Assembly (NCBI GenBank): GCA_964573295.1
Contig: CAZNJE010000007.1
Span: forward strand, 62,001-126,000
From: CAYQJL01 sp964573295
GTDB lineage: Bacteria; Eisenbacteria; RBG-16-71-46; CAIMUX01; WJJG01
DNA: 64,000 bases
Reading direction: 5' to 3'
This document shows, piece after piece, positions 48,763 to 57,715 of this stretch (positions are counted from its first letter, which is position 1; the number at the start of each line of letters is the position of its first letter). The notes under the pieces were generated by a model, which saw only the letters and a list, made by a program, of their open reading frames with translations, did no database searches and was not told where the DNA came from. A program made the position numbers and the translations under genes.

Positions 48763-49194
48763 ATGCAGCACGTCCCACATCCGCCGGAAGACCCGGAGCG
48801 CCAGATCCTGCGCACCGGCACGTTCCTGCAGACCAGCTGCCCGCACTGCGGAGCCGATCTGGTCGATCAGCGTTGGATCTACCTGCGTATCATCGCCCCG
48901 GGAAACGAGGTAGGCGAGCTCAAGCTTTCCCCAAGATTCAACGTCTTCGAAAAGGAGAGCACGATCGACCTGCCCCCCGGGGAGGAGGTTCAGGACCTGC
49001 AATGCCCGCACTGCGGGGCCTCCCTGCTGGCCGATCCGGACCGCTGCGAGATCTGCGACGCACCGGTCGCCCGGGTGCGCGTTGAGGCGGTGCGGGTGGG
49101 ATTCAATCTGCTGTTCTGCACGCGAGTGGGTTGCCGCTGGCACGGCCTGCCCAACGAGGATCGCGCCCGGATCGATCTGGATGCGGAGGGGTAG
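48763..49194 (+). CDS. zinc-ribbon protein of unknown function
   Basis: The 143-residue protein carries CPHC (C26, C29), then CPHCGASLL with DRCEICDAP, and CTRVGCRWHG near the end, so one or two zinc or Fe-S knuckles are likely. No domain of known function is recognised. It begins ILRTGTFLQTSCPHCGADLV, like small hydrogenase-cluster zinc-ribbon proteins, and it follows NuoF in the same direction. ATG at 48763 after AAGGGAGGCAGTGTG; GTG at 48760 is an alternative. Confidence 0.7.
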   Translation: MQHVPHPPEDPERQILRTGTFLQTSCPHCGADLVDQRWIYLRIIAPGNEVGELKLSPRFNVFEKESTIDLPPGEEVQDLQCPHCGASLLADPDRCEICDAPVARVRVEAVRVGFNLLFCTRVGCRWHGLPNEDRARIDLDAEG

Positions 49195-49314
49195 GGGTAG
49201 GCGGTCGCGCCGGGACTACTCGTCCCACCGGGTGTCCCACCGGGTGTCCCACCAGGTCGCAAGCCAGGCTGCTTCGGAGGTCCCGCGAATGCGAAACCGA
49301 CCGGGCTCTGCGAT

Positions 49315-49737
49315 CTACCCCACCACTCGGCCGATCGAGAGGCGCAGGGTCTCATCCTTTCGGGCCCGCCGATCGAAGACCCACGCGATCGAATAGGCAC
49401 CCACGAGGGCCAGCCCACCCAGCAGGGCGCTGGCCACCGGCGTCCAGCGCAGCACCTCGGCGCCGACCACGATTCCGGTCACGAAGAAGAGCGCCGGCAC
49501 GAAGTAGACCAGGGCGGCCGCCTTGAGCCCCATGCTGCGCTGGGAGGAAATCTCCACCACCTGGCCCGGCCGGGCGCCGACCAGGTTGTCGACCTCGATC
49601 TTCAGCTCGCCGCGCTTGCCGAAGGCATTGCACAGGTCGGCGGACTTGCAGCTTCCACAGGCCTCTTGCCGATCGATCACGACCTCGGCCTTACTCCCGA
49701 ACGTGCGGACCACCCGCGCCACGGTACAGCTTTCCAT
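49315..49737 (-). CDS. rseC: RseC/MucC-family membrane protein
   Basis: The 140-residue protein has the cysteine motif CGSCKSADLC (C27, C30, C36) and two membrane helices (about residues 74-94 and 101-120), as in the RseC/MucC family. Members help Rnf-related SoxR reduction or modulate sigma-E in other bacteria. It converges on the rnf operon from the far side, which supports a functional link. The ATG at 49737 lacks a close ribosome binding site (GGAG about 13 nt upstream). Confidence 0.88.
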   Translation of the reverse strand: MESCTVARVVRTFGSKAEVVIDRQEACGSCKSADLCNAFGKRGELKIEVDNLVGARPGQVVEISSQRSMGLKAAALVYFVPALFFVTGIVVGAEVLRWTPVASALLGGLALVGAYSIAWVFDRRARKDETLRLSIGRVVG

Positions 49738-50272
49738 GATGGCTTCGTGTCTCCTCGATCCTCGCCGGTCTTTGCCGGTCTTCGCCGATCCGTCCCGATG
49801 CCGGCCGTCCCGCTACCGTCTGCCCGTGGGGCATGCGCTGCGCCCCGCCGGCCGCCTCGGCGTTCGGCCTTCCGCGACCAGCGCCCAGCATACGCTTCTG
49901 CCGGGTGATTCCCAAGCGTCTCTGACGACAAGCCTCCTACCCTATCCCCCGAAGGCGGGTTTCGCCCGAGAATACCGCTCGATTCACGGCAAGATTCCAG
50001 GGCCGGCACGCGACGGGCCGGCAGGCGAGTAGAACGACGCCGGCGACTCCGCCACAGACCCGGGCCGGTGGCTCAAACCCAGGGCTGGCCTCCCCCTTGC
50101 GGCGCGGGTACACTGCCGGCACCTGGCCGACCGTCGAAATCCGGGTCTTCGGGGGACGCGACGGCAGGAGCGTGCCGTCGTATCAGCATACGCCGGCAGC
50201 TCCACGGGCCTGCCGGTTCCCGGGGCCGTCGGTTGATCGGAATCGAGTCAACTGCATTGAGAAGGGGAAGAT
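49738..50272. other. 535-bp intergenic region between rseC and hisS
   Basis: The two genes are divergent. I see no gene, tRNA or clear terminator. Near rseC there are short GCCGGTCTTTGCCGGTCTTCGCCG-like direct repeats (49766-49790). Near hisS there is a small palindrome CGTAT-CAGC-ATACG (about 50177-50190) and a possible -10 TACACT at about 50107. No promoter is convincing. Confidence 0.5.
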
Positions 50273-51667
50273 ATGGCACGGGCTCCAATGAGGACTCCGC
50301 GCGGGATGCGTGACTTTCCGCCGCAGGAGAAGCGGCGCCGGGATTGGGTCATCGGACGCATCCGCGGCGTTTTCGAGAGCTTCGGCTACGATCCCATCGA
50401 GACGCCCTCGGTGGAGCTGTTCGAGGTCCTGCGGGGCAAACTGGGCGAAGAGGGCGAGCAGCTGCTCTTCAAGATCCTGCGCCGCGGCACCGAGCTCGAG
50501 AAGTTGCGCCTGGGCCAGGCCGGCTCGGTCACCATCGAGCGATTCGAAGACGTCGTCGACTCGGCGCTGCGCTTCGACCTCACGGTGCCCTTCGCTCGCT
50601 TCCTGGCCACGCACGGGGACCTGCCGCGGCCCTTCAAGCGCTACCAGATCCAGCCGGTCTGGCGGGCCGAGCGCCAGCAGCGCGGCCGCTACCGCGAGTT
50701 CTACCAGTGCGACGTCGACGTGGCCGGCACCGAGTCGATGCTGGCCGACGCCGAGATCATCGCCATCGTCGTGGCCTGCCTGCGAGAGCTGGGCTTCACC
50801 GACTTCCGTACGGTGATCGGTCACCGCAAACTGCTCGATGGGCTCATCGAGTCGGTCGAGGGAGGCGCCTGGGCCGGCGACATCTGCACCTCGATCGATA
50901 AGTTCGACAAGATCGGCGCAGAAGGTGTGCGCGAAGAGATGGGCCGGCGCGGGATCCCCACCCCCATCGCCGAGGCCATCCTCGAACGCATCACGGTCGA
51001 GGGCACGAACGAGGAGACTCTGGACTACGCCGAGCGAAGCCTGGGCGACACCACGAACGGCCCGCGCGGCGCGGCCGAGACGCGCGAGCTCCTGGAGATC
51101 CTGCGCGCGATGGGCGTGCCGGCGGAAAACCTGCGACTGGACCTACGATTGGTGCGGGGCCTGGACTACTACACTGGCCCGGTCTTCGAGTCGATCGTCA
51201 CCACGCCGGCCATCGGCAGCTTGAGCGGCGGCGGACGCTACGACGAGCTGATCGGCAAGTTCACCGGGCAAGGCGTGCCGGCGGTGGGGTCGTCGGTGGG
51301 CGTCGAGCGCATCATCGAGGTCATGCGCGAGTTCGACATGTTCCCGCCCCTGATCGGCGGCACCGAAGTGTTGGTCACGATCTTCAATCCCGAGACACGG
51401 GCGGCCTCGCTCGTGCTGGCCGGCCGGCTGCGCGAGGCAGGTCTGGCTTGCGAGGTGGCCCTGAAGGAAACCAAGGGGCTCAAGCAGCAAATCACCTATG
51501 CGGCCAACAAGAGTATTCCGCTGATCGCCGTCCTGGGTCCCGATGAGATCGCGGCCGAGACGGTGACCCTGCGGGCGGGACCCAAGAATCAGCGTCAGGT
51601 CCCGGCGGCCCAGGCAGCTCAACAGGCCCGGGCCTTTCTGGAGGAGCTCCGCGGCGGTCAGTCCTAG
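50273..51667 (+). CDS. hisS: histidine-tRNA ligase
   Basis: HisRS charges tRNA-His with histidine. The 464-residue class II synthetase shows motif 1 region (RTPRGMRDFPPQE), motif 2 (RYREFYQCDVDVAG), the histidine-specific LVRGLDYYTGPVFE, motif 3 (GSSVGVERI) and a C-terminal anticodon-binding domain from about residue 365. The length is slightly above the usual 420-430. ATG at 50273 after GAAGGGGAAGAT. The cognate tRNA-His gene lies about 17 kb away in this window. Confidence 0.96.
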   Translation: MARAPMRTPRGMRDFPPQEKRRRDWVIGRIRGVFESFGYDPIETPSVELFEVLRGKLGEEGEQLLFKILRRGTELEKLRLGQAGSVTIERFEDVVDSALRFDLTVPFARFLATHGDLPRPFKRYQIQPVWRAERQQRGRYREFYQCDVDVAGTESMLADAEIIAIVVACLRELGFTDFRTVIGHRKLLDGLIESVEGGAWAGDICTSIDKFDKIGAEGVREEMGRRGIPTPIAEAILERITVEGTNEETLDYAERSLGDTTNGPRGAAETRELLEILRAMGVPAENLRLDLRLVRGLDYYTGPVFESIVTTPAIGSLSGGGRYDELIGKFTGQGVPAVGSSVGVERIIEVMREFDMFPPLIGGTEVLVTIFNPETRAASLVLAGRLREAGLACEVALKETKGLKQQITYAANKSIPLIAVLGPDEIAAETVTLRAGPKNQRQVPAAQAAQQARAFLEELRGGQS

Positions 51668-51688
51668 GCGCTGGAGCATACGAAGGAA

Positions 51689-51740
51689 GTAGGCAGGCAG
51701 GTAGGCAGGCAGGCAGGTAGGTAGGTAGGTAGGTAGGTAG
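51689..51740. repeat. tetranucleotide repeat (GTAG/GCAG, 13 units) upstream of the FG-GAP gene
   Basis: Thirteen 4-bp units (mixed GTAG and GCAG, the last six all GTAG) run up to 7 nt before the start codon of the next gene. The repeat itself supplies the Shine-Dalgarno-like TAGGTAGG. Confidence 0.9.
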
Positions 51741-51747
51741 GCTCGTC

Positions 51748-53826
51748 ATGCAGTCTCCGGCAACGCAAACCACGAATGTCTGTAGAGGCCCTTACTTGGC
51801 GGCCGCCGTCATCGCCGCCGCCTTCTTCGTGGGCGTGCTTCTCTGCACGCTGGCCGGTCCGGCCGCCTCTTTGCCCCGCTCGGAAGTGCCCACCACGATC
51901 CTGGTCGAACCGGGGGAGGGCATCCGGCCCGAACAGGCCCGCGCGCCGGCCTTCCTCCTGGACAAGGACGACCAGCTCCTCGTGATCGATCAGCTCCGCG
52001 GTTTCTTGATCGGGCGTTTCCAGCCGCCGCTGGGCCTGGCGCCCGAATCCGACGCCTTCCCCGGTGGCGTGGGGCTCGAACCCGAGTCTCTCGAGGGCCC
52101 GCCCCTGCCACCCGCGCCGGTGTCACCAATTCCCCTCCAACCCGGTTACCCCTTTCTCTCCGCCGGCTCGATCGCCGGCACCCCGTGCGTCTGTGACCTG
52201 GACTTCGACGGGAAGAGCGAGGTGATCGTGGCCACCACCGAAGGCGTGGTCTATGTTTTGGACTATCATGGTAATTTGCGCCCCGGATGGCCGCTGCGCA
52301 TCAATGACGGCTTCTATGCCCCGCCTTCGGCGGCCGACATCAACGGTGAGGGCAGTGCCGAGATCGTTCTGCCCGGCGTCTCGGGCCGGGTCTACGCCTG
52401 GCAGGCCGACGGTAGCCTGCTGCCCGGCTGGCCGGTTCGGCCCGTCGTACCCGAGGCAGGTGAGCCGGAGGTCTCCTTCTTCGGCGGCGCCTCGCTGGCG
52501 GACTTGAGCGGCGACGGGATCGCTGACGTGTGCGTGGCCACCTCGCTGGGCAGCGTGTGGGCCATCCGGGGCGACGGCCAGGTCTTGCCCGGATGGCCGC
52601 AGACGATGCTTGCCGGCAACCGGCCTCCCAATCCCGCCGGCGTCTTCGCCTCCCCCGCCCTCGCCGATCTCGACGGCGACGGCCGGCGTGAGGTCGTCGT
52701 CGCGAACAACGCCTACCAGATCCACGCCTGGCACGCCGACGGCACAGCGGTGACCGGCTGGCCGGCCCAGATACCCCACCGCGCCCGCGCCGGGTTCTCG
52801 GGCGTCTCGGTGGCCGATGTGGACGGGGATGAAGCGATCGAGATCGTGGTGACCTCCGAACATGGAGAGCTCGGGCCGGCGGGCGTCTCGGTCTTCAGCG
52901 CCGACGGCCGCATCGAGGAAGGTTGGCCGTTCGACCTGGGTGAGATCGCCAACGCACAAGCAGCGCTGGGTGACCTCACCGGGGACGGCGTGCCGGAGAT
53001 CGTGGTCGCCACGATCGGGGGCAACGCCCGGCTGATCGCCCTCGACGGCAGCACGGCCGCCCCTCTGCCGGGATGGCCCCTGCGGATCAAGCGCGAGACG
53101 GTCAATGCCTCGCCGGTCATCTCCGACATCGACGGCGACGGTCGCAACGATATCGTGATCGCGGCGCTCTCGACCGGCTCCGAGAGCGATGCCTGGATCT
53201 GGGGTCTGGACGCCGAGGGCAATCAGCTCAACGGCTTTCCCATCATGCTGCCGCAGGATGAGGTCCTGGCGGCTTCGCCAAGCTGTGGTGACCTGGACGG
53301 GGACGGCGATCTCGAGCTGGTCGCGGCCACCGAACGGCTGAACAGCCTCTACGCCTGGGACCTCAACGCGTTCTGCGATCTCTATCTCTGTCCCTGGTCC
53401 AGCGAGGCGGGCGGTCCGGCACGCACCGGCGTCATTCAGCTCCTGCGCAACCCGAACGGCCCCCGGCTGCCGGGCACGATGCCCACCGATCTCTTCGGCC
53501 CCAACGGCCCCGACGGCGCGTTGATCGGCGGTTCCTCAATCGACCCCTTTGTGAACGCGGACGCCGAGCAGCGCCCCCTGCCCGGCAGTATGCAGGCCAG
53601 GGTCGTCTTCGATCTCGGCGAGAAGACGGCCGTCGATCTGGTCATCTTCAACATCCGGCACCAGCCGGTCCGTCACCTTCTGCAACACGTTCTGCCGGCT
53701 GGCCACTACGAGATCCACTGGGACGGGCGCAACGACCAGGAGCAGCGCGAGCCCACCGGGATCTACTTCTACCAGCTTGATCTTGGCGGCCGGCGCCGCA
53801 CCGAACAGCTCCTGCTCCTCCAGTAG
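51748..53826 (+). CDS. secreted FG-GAP/VCBS beta-propeller protein with FlgD-like C-terminus
   Basis: The 692-residue exported protein has a signal peptide (about residues 12-35, AAAVIAAAFFVGVLLCTLAG) and about eight FG-GAP repeats with calcium-binding-like loops (DLDGDGRREVVVAN, DVDGDEAIEIVVTS, DLTGDGVPEIVVAT, DIDGDGRNDIVIAA, DLDGDGDLELVAAT). Together they probably form a beta-propeller. The C-terminus is a FlgD-like Ig domain (ARVVFDLGEKTAVDLVIFNI; GIYFYQLDLGG) of the type on surface or type IX-secreted proteins. A role in adhesion or polymer binding is plausible but unproven. The ATG lies 7 nt after a tetranucleotide repeat. Confidence 0.88.
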   Translation: MQSPATQTTNVCRGPYLAAAVIAAAFFVGVLLCTLAGPAASLPRSEVPTTILVEPGEGIRPEQARAPAFLLDKDDQLLVIDQLRGFLIGRFQPPLGLAPESDAFPGGVGLEPESLEGPPLPPAPVSPIPLQPGYPFLSAGSIAGTPCVCDLDFDGKSEVIVATTEGVVYVLDYHGNLRPGWPLRINDGFYAPPSAADINGEGSAEIVLPGVSGRVYAWQADGSLLPGWPVRPVVPEAGEPEVSFFGGASLADLSGDGIADVCVATSLGSVWAIRGDGQVLPGWPQTMLAGNRPPNPAGVFASPALADLDGDGRREVVVANNAYQIHAWHADGTAVTGWPAQIPHRARAGFSGVSVADVDGDEAIEIVVTSEHGELGPAGVSVFSADGRIEEGWPFDLGEIANAQAALGDLTGDGVPEIVVATIGGNARLIALDGSTAAPLPGWPLRIKRETVNASPVISDIDGDGRNDIVIAALSTGSESDAWIWGLDAEGNQLNGFPIMLPQDEVLAASPSCGDLDGDGDLELVAATERLNSLYAWDLNAFCDLYLCPWSSEAGGPARTGVIQLLRNPNGPRLPGTMPTDLFGPNGPDGALIGGSSIDPFVNADAEQRPLPGSMQARVVFDLGEKTAVDLVIFNIRHQPVRHLLQHVLPAGHYEIHWDGRNDQEQREPTGIYFYQLDLGGRRRTEQLLLLQ

Positions 53827-53906
53827 CCTCACGTCAGATCCGCCTGGGTGGCCGAACGGAGCCGGTCATCGCAAAGCGAATTACCTCCGGGAGTAGCAAT
53901 CGTGGC

Positions 53907-53936
53907 TTGCCCCCCGGATGCGTCGATTGTTAGGTT
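53907..53936 (+). promoter_or_regulatory. putative asnA promoter
   Basis: -35 TTGCCC (53907-53912), 18 bp, -10 TAGGTT (53931-53936), about 75 bp before the asnA start. Confidence 0.45.
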
Positions 53937-54013
53937 TAACTGCTGTGGTTTCGATAGCAGATTCGTCGAAGAACGACGCGGGTGTTTACCACTAACCAAT
54001 GGGGATCAAGGGT

Positions 54014-55141
54014 ATGGCAGACAAGAAAGCAGATTTGGCGGGCCCGGGCGTTAGCACGTATCCCGAAGTCGAGAAGGTGCTTCCGGCCGACTACAGCTCG
54101 ATTCTCTCGCCGAAGGAGACCATGAAGGCGCTCTTCGCGGTCAAGCGCTACATCGAGGAGAACCTCGAGAAGGAACTGAACCTGATGATGGTTCAGTGTC
54201 CCTTGATCATGGACAAGCACTGCGGCATGAACGACTACCTCGACCGCGACGGTTCGCGTACCCCGATCGACTTCCAGGCCGGCTTGGGGCTCGAGAAGAA
54301 GATCGATGCCCAGGTCGTGCAGGCGGTGACGAAGTGGAAGCGCTGGGCCTTGGAGCAGTACGGCTGCAACGTGGGCGAGGGCATCAACACCGATATGCGC
54401 GCGGTACGCAAGGACTACTTCCTGGACCACGACCACAGCTCCTATGTCGACCAGTGGGACTGGGAGAAGGTGATCACGGCCGAGGACCGCACGCTCGAGT
54501 ATCTCACCGAGACGGTGAAGCGCATCTGGAAGGTTTTGAAGGGCGCCGAGAATCTGGCCCTCGACATGTACCCGCAGCTGAAGACCGACAAGTACCCCGC
54601 CCTGCCCGAGGAGCTGGTCTTCATCCACGCCGAAGACATCCTCGAGAAGTTCCCCGACCTGCCGCGCAAGCAGCGTGAGACCGCGATCCTGCAAGAGTAT
54701 CCGGCCGTCTTCATCTACGGCATCGGCTGGACGCTGAAGGACGGCTATCCGCACGAGATGCGCGCGGCGGACTACGATGACTGGGTCACCGAGACCACGT
54801 CGGCCGACGGCCGTCCGATGCACGGCCTCAACGGCGACATCCTGGTCTGGAACCCCCTGACCAAGCGCCGTCACGAGCTGACCTCGATGGGCGTCCGGGT
54901 CACGAAAGACACGCTCAAGGAGCAGCTGAAGCTCACCGGTCAGGAGCATTTCCTGGAGATGCCCTACCACAAGATGATCCTGAACGACGAGATCCCGCTC
55001 TCGATCGGCGGCGGCATCGGCCAGGCCCGCACCTACATGCTCTTGCTCCGCAAGGCGCACCTGGGTGAGGTGACCTGCACGATTTGGCCCGACGAGCTGA
55101 AGGAGATCTGCAAGAAGAAGAACATCCACGTGTTGCAGTAG
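54014..55141 (+). CDS. asnA: aspartate-ammonia ligase (asparagine synthetase A)
   Basis: AsnA makes asparagine from aspartate, ammonia and ATP and has a class II synthetase-like fold. At 375 residues it is longer than the E. coli enzyme (330). Recognisable blocks are MMVQCPLIMDKHCGMNDYLD, the RDGSRTPIDF region, YFLDHDHSSYVDQWDWEKVI and SIGGGIGQARTYMLLL near the end. ATG at 54014 is chosen; an ATG 15 nt upstream is possible. It is alone between an FG-GAP protein gene and an S46 peptidase gene, with its own promoter and terminator. Confidence 0.95.
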   Translation: MADKKADLAGPGVSTYPEVEKVLPADYSSILSPKETMKALFAVKRYIEENLEKELNLMMVQCPLIMDKHCGMNDYLDRDGSRTPIDFQAGLGLEKKIDAQVVQAVTKWKRWALEQYGCNVGEGINTDMRAVRKDYFLDHDHSSYVDQWDWEKVITAEDRTLEYLTETVKRIWKVLKGAENLALDMYPQLKTDKYPALPEELVFIHAEDILEKFPDLPRKQRETAILQEYPAVFIYGIGWTLKDGYPHEMRAADYDDWVTETTSADGRPMHGLNGDILVWNPLTKRRHELTSMGVRVTKDTLKEQLKLTGQEHFLEMPYHKMILNDEIPLSIGGGIGQARTYMLLLRKAHLGEVTCTIWPDELKEICKKKNIHVLQ

Positions 55142-55180
55142 CGCGTGCGGTCCCGGCAAGAGCCGAAAGAACGATGATCG

Positions 55181-55220
55181 GAGCGGGAAGTCGCGTAGGC
55201 GGCTTCCCGCTCGTTCTTGT
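55181..55220 (+). terminator. asnA terminator
   Basis: A 10-bp stem (GAGCGGGAAG / CTTCCCGCTC, 55181-55190 and 55203-55212) with a 12-nt loop is followed by GTTCTTGT. The 55221-55467 stretch up to the S46 gene shows no gene and no clear promoter. Confidence 0.65.
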
Positions 55221-55467
55221 GAGCCCTTCGAACTACGGTTGTACCTACTGCGCGTCGCACACTCTGAGTCGCGTGGCGAAGCCCGCGGCACCCATTGTCT
55301 CTGGCAACCCATCCGAATGGTTTCCTTCACACGCACTTGCCACGCACCTGCAAAAGGGCGTGATCCCGGTCCTCTTGCCGTCTACAGTTACCCTCATCCA
55401 CGCGAACAAGAACAGCCTGCTGGATGGATCGCTGATGGGTGGGGACCGCGTCCCCTGGGGGGGTATC

Positions 55468-57675
55468 ATGCGTTTCTTCTCGTTCCTGGGCCTTGCGGGT
55501 CTGGTGGGCGGATTGGTGCTGGCGCCAGCTCCGCGCGCCGACGAAGGCATGTGGATGCCCAGTCAACTACCCGACCTGGCCGCCGACCTCGAAGCCGCGG
55601 GACTGGAGGTTGATGCGTCCTCCCTGGGCAACCTCACCGCCTACCCCATGGGTGCGGTGATCTGGCTCGGGGGATGCACCGCATCCTTCGTTTCCGCTCA
55701 GGGCCTCGTCGTCACCAACCATCACTGTGCCTATGGCTCGATACAGCACAACTCCACCGAAGAGAACAACATCCTCGAGCACGGCTTCCTCGCGCGCTCC
55801 TTTGAGGACGAGTTGCCCGCCGCTCCCGGAAGCCGTGTGCTGGTGACCGTCGCCGTGGAAGATGTCACCGAGCGCATTCTCGCCAGCGTGCCCGCGGGGG
55901 CTTCCGGCAGAGAGCGCTATGAAGCGATCGAGGCCGCCGAGAAACGCCTGATCGCGGAGTGCGAAGCCGCCCAGGTGGGAGTGCGTTGCCGCATTCGCTC
56001 CTTCTACGGTGGCGTACTCTATCAGCTCTTCACGCAGCTTGAGATCCGCGATGTGCGCCTGGTGTACGCGCCCCCGCGTTCGGTGGGCAAGTATGGCGGC
56101 GACATCGACAACTGGATGTGGCCCCGTCACACGGGGGACTTCGCCTTCTTGCGAGCCTATGTCGGCCCCGACGGAATGCCGGCCGACCCGTCCCCCGACA
56201 ACTTCCCCTACCATCCTGAAACCTGGCTGAAGGTCTCGATCGACGGTGTCGCCGACGGCGATTTCGTGATGGTCGCGGGCTACCCCGGCCGGACAAGCCG
56301 CTACCGCCTCTCCGACGAAGTGCACAATCGCGTCCAGTGGTACTATCCCCAGGCGGCTGCCGTCTACGGAGCCCGCCTGCAGTCGATCGAGCGCGCCGTA
56401 GAACGCTACCCTGACGCACGCCTCAAGATGGAACCGGCCATCGCCGGCCTCAACAACACCACGAAGAACTACGCCGGCATGATCGAGGGCTTCGCAAACA
56501 CCGACGTCGTATCGGCCAAGCGAAACCTAGAAGAGGCACTACAGGCCTGGATCGCAGAGGACCCTCAACGCCAGGGCCGGTATGGCTCCGCCCTGGACGA
56601 ACTGCGCGCACTCGTTGCCCAGGAGCAGGAAGATCGTGAGCGCGATCTCTATTGGGGCACCGTGAGCCGCTGGCCGCTGCTGCAAGCCGCGCGCAGGCTC
56701 TATCGCCTGGCGCAGGAGCGTCAGAAGCCCGACCTCGAGCGCGAGCCAGGCTATCAGCAACGCGACCTGCGCTGGATCCGCAGAAGCCTGGAACGGATGG
56801 AGCGGCGGTATGACGCACGGGTCGACCGGATGGTGATCGAGGACGCCATCCGGATCTACGCGACCCTGGATCCCGAGAAGCGGGTCCGTGCCTTTGACGC
56901 ATTCTTGGGCATCGGCGACGACGAAATCGACCATGGGCGGCTCGGCCGCGTGCTGGATGCGATGTATGCCAACACCACGCTCGAAGACCTCGACGTGCGT
57001 CTGGAGTTGATGGCTGCAAGGGCCGAGGACCTCGAGTCCAGCCAGGACCCCTTCATGCAGCTGGCCGTCGCGCTCTATCCCGCCACGTTGGCGATGGAGG
57101 CTGAAGAAGAGGCGCTACAAGGCGCATTCAAGGAAACGCGGCCTCGGTTCATGGAGGCCTTGATCGCCTACGAGAAAAGCCTCGGCATCGAAGTCTATCC
57201 CGACGCGAACTCGACCCTCCGGGTGACGACCGGCCACGTGATGGGCTATGTCCCCCATGACGGGATCTACTACACCCCCTTCACCACACTACGGGGACTG
57301 CTGCAGAAAGAGACCGGCGCCGAGCCCTTCGACTCCCCCGCCGCGCTCCTGGCCGCCATCGGCGCAGAGGACCACGGACCCTACGCGTCGTTAGCCCTCG
57401 GATCGGTCCCGGTCAATTTCCTCTCCACGCTGGATACGACCGGCGGCAACTCTGGTTCTCCAACGCTCAACGGCCGCGGCGAGCTCGTCGGCTTGCTGTT
57501 CGACGGCGTGTGGGAGAGCCTCCTGGCCGATTGGCACTACGAGGCCGAGACGGTGCGGTCAATCCATACGGATGTTCGCTACATGCTGTGGGTCATGGAT
57601 CGCGTGGACGGCGCACACCGGTTGCTCGAGGAGATGGGCATCGAACCGAGCTTCGGACCCAACGCCGGACGGTAG
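55468..57675 (+). CDS. S46 family dipeptidyl-peptidase (DPP7-like)
   Basis: The 735-residue exported serine peptidase removes dipeptides from the N-terminus of peptides. Signal peptide MRFFSFLGLAGLVGGLVL (cut near PRADEG). Catalytic residues: His in TNHHCAYGSIQH (about 86), Asp in DIDNWMWPRHTGDF (about 214) and Ser in GGNSGSPTLNGRGEL (about 660). The residue after LLFD is Gly (LLFDGVWES). That is the position where DPP11 enzymes have Arg for acidic P1, so a hydrophobic-P1, DPP7-like preference is inferred. The ATG at 55468 gives the signal peptide; the open frame runs further upstream without one. Confidence 0.93.
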   Translation: MRFFSFLGLAGLVGGLVLAPAPRADEGMWMPSQLPDLAADLEAAGLEVDASSLGNLTAYPMGAVIWLGGCTASFVSAQGLVVTNHHCAYGSIQHNSTEENNILEHGFLARSFEDELPAAPGSRVLVTVAVEDVTERILASVPAGASGRERYEAIEAAEKRLIAECEAAQVGVRCRIRSFYGGVLYQLFTQLEIRDVRLVYAPPRSVGKYGGDIDNWMWPRHTGDFAFLRAYVGPDGMPADPSPDNFPYHPETWLKVSIDGVADGDFVMVAGYPGRTSRYRLSDEVHNRVQWYYPQAAAVYGARLQSIERAVERYPDARLKMEPAIAGLNNTTKNYAGMIEGFANTDVVSAKRNLEEALQAWIAEDPQRQGRYGSALDELRALVAQEQEDRERDLYWGTVSRWPLLQAARRLYRLAQERQKPDLEREPGYQQRDLRWIRRSLERMERRYDARVDRMVIEDAIRIYATLDPEKRVRAFDAFLGIGDDEIDHGRLGRVLDAMYANTTLEDLDVRLELMAARAEDLESSQDPFMQLAVALYPATLAMEAEEEALQGAFKETRPRFMEALIAYEKSLGIEVYPDANSTLRVTTGHVMGYVPHDGIYYTPFTTLRGLLQKETGAEPFDSPAALLAAIGAEDHGPYASLALGSVPVNFLSTLDTTGGNSGSPTLNGRGELVGLLFDGVWESLLADWHYEAETVRSIHTDVRYMLWVMDRVDGAHRLLEEMGIEPSFGPNAGR

Positions 57676-57715
57676 CGACGCGGCCGCCGGGGAGTTCGAC
57701 GCTGATCACGGCCGT

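Noticed and set aside
32722..51667. Functional linkage of tRNA-His and hisS because both are in the window
   Set aside because: They are 17 kb apart with unrelated operons between them, so proximity is probably chance.
51689..51740. CRISPR array or integration repeats at the tandem repeats (48676-48747, 51689-51740, 19693-19758)
   Set aside because: Units are 4-12 bp, contiguous and without spacers, so they are micro- or minisatellites.
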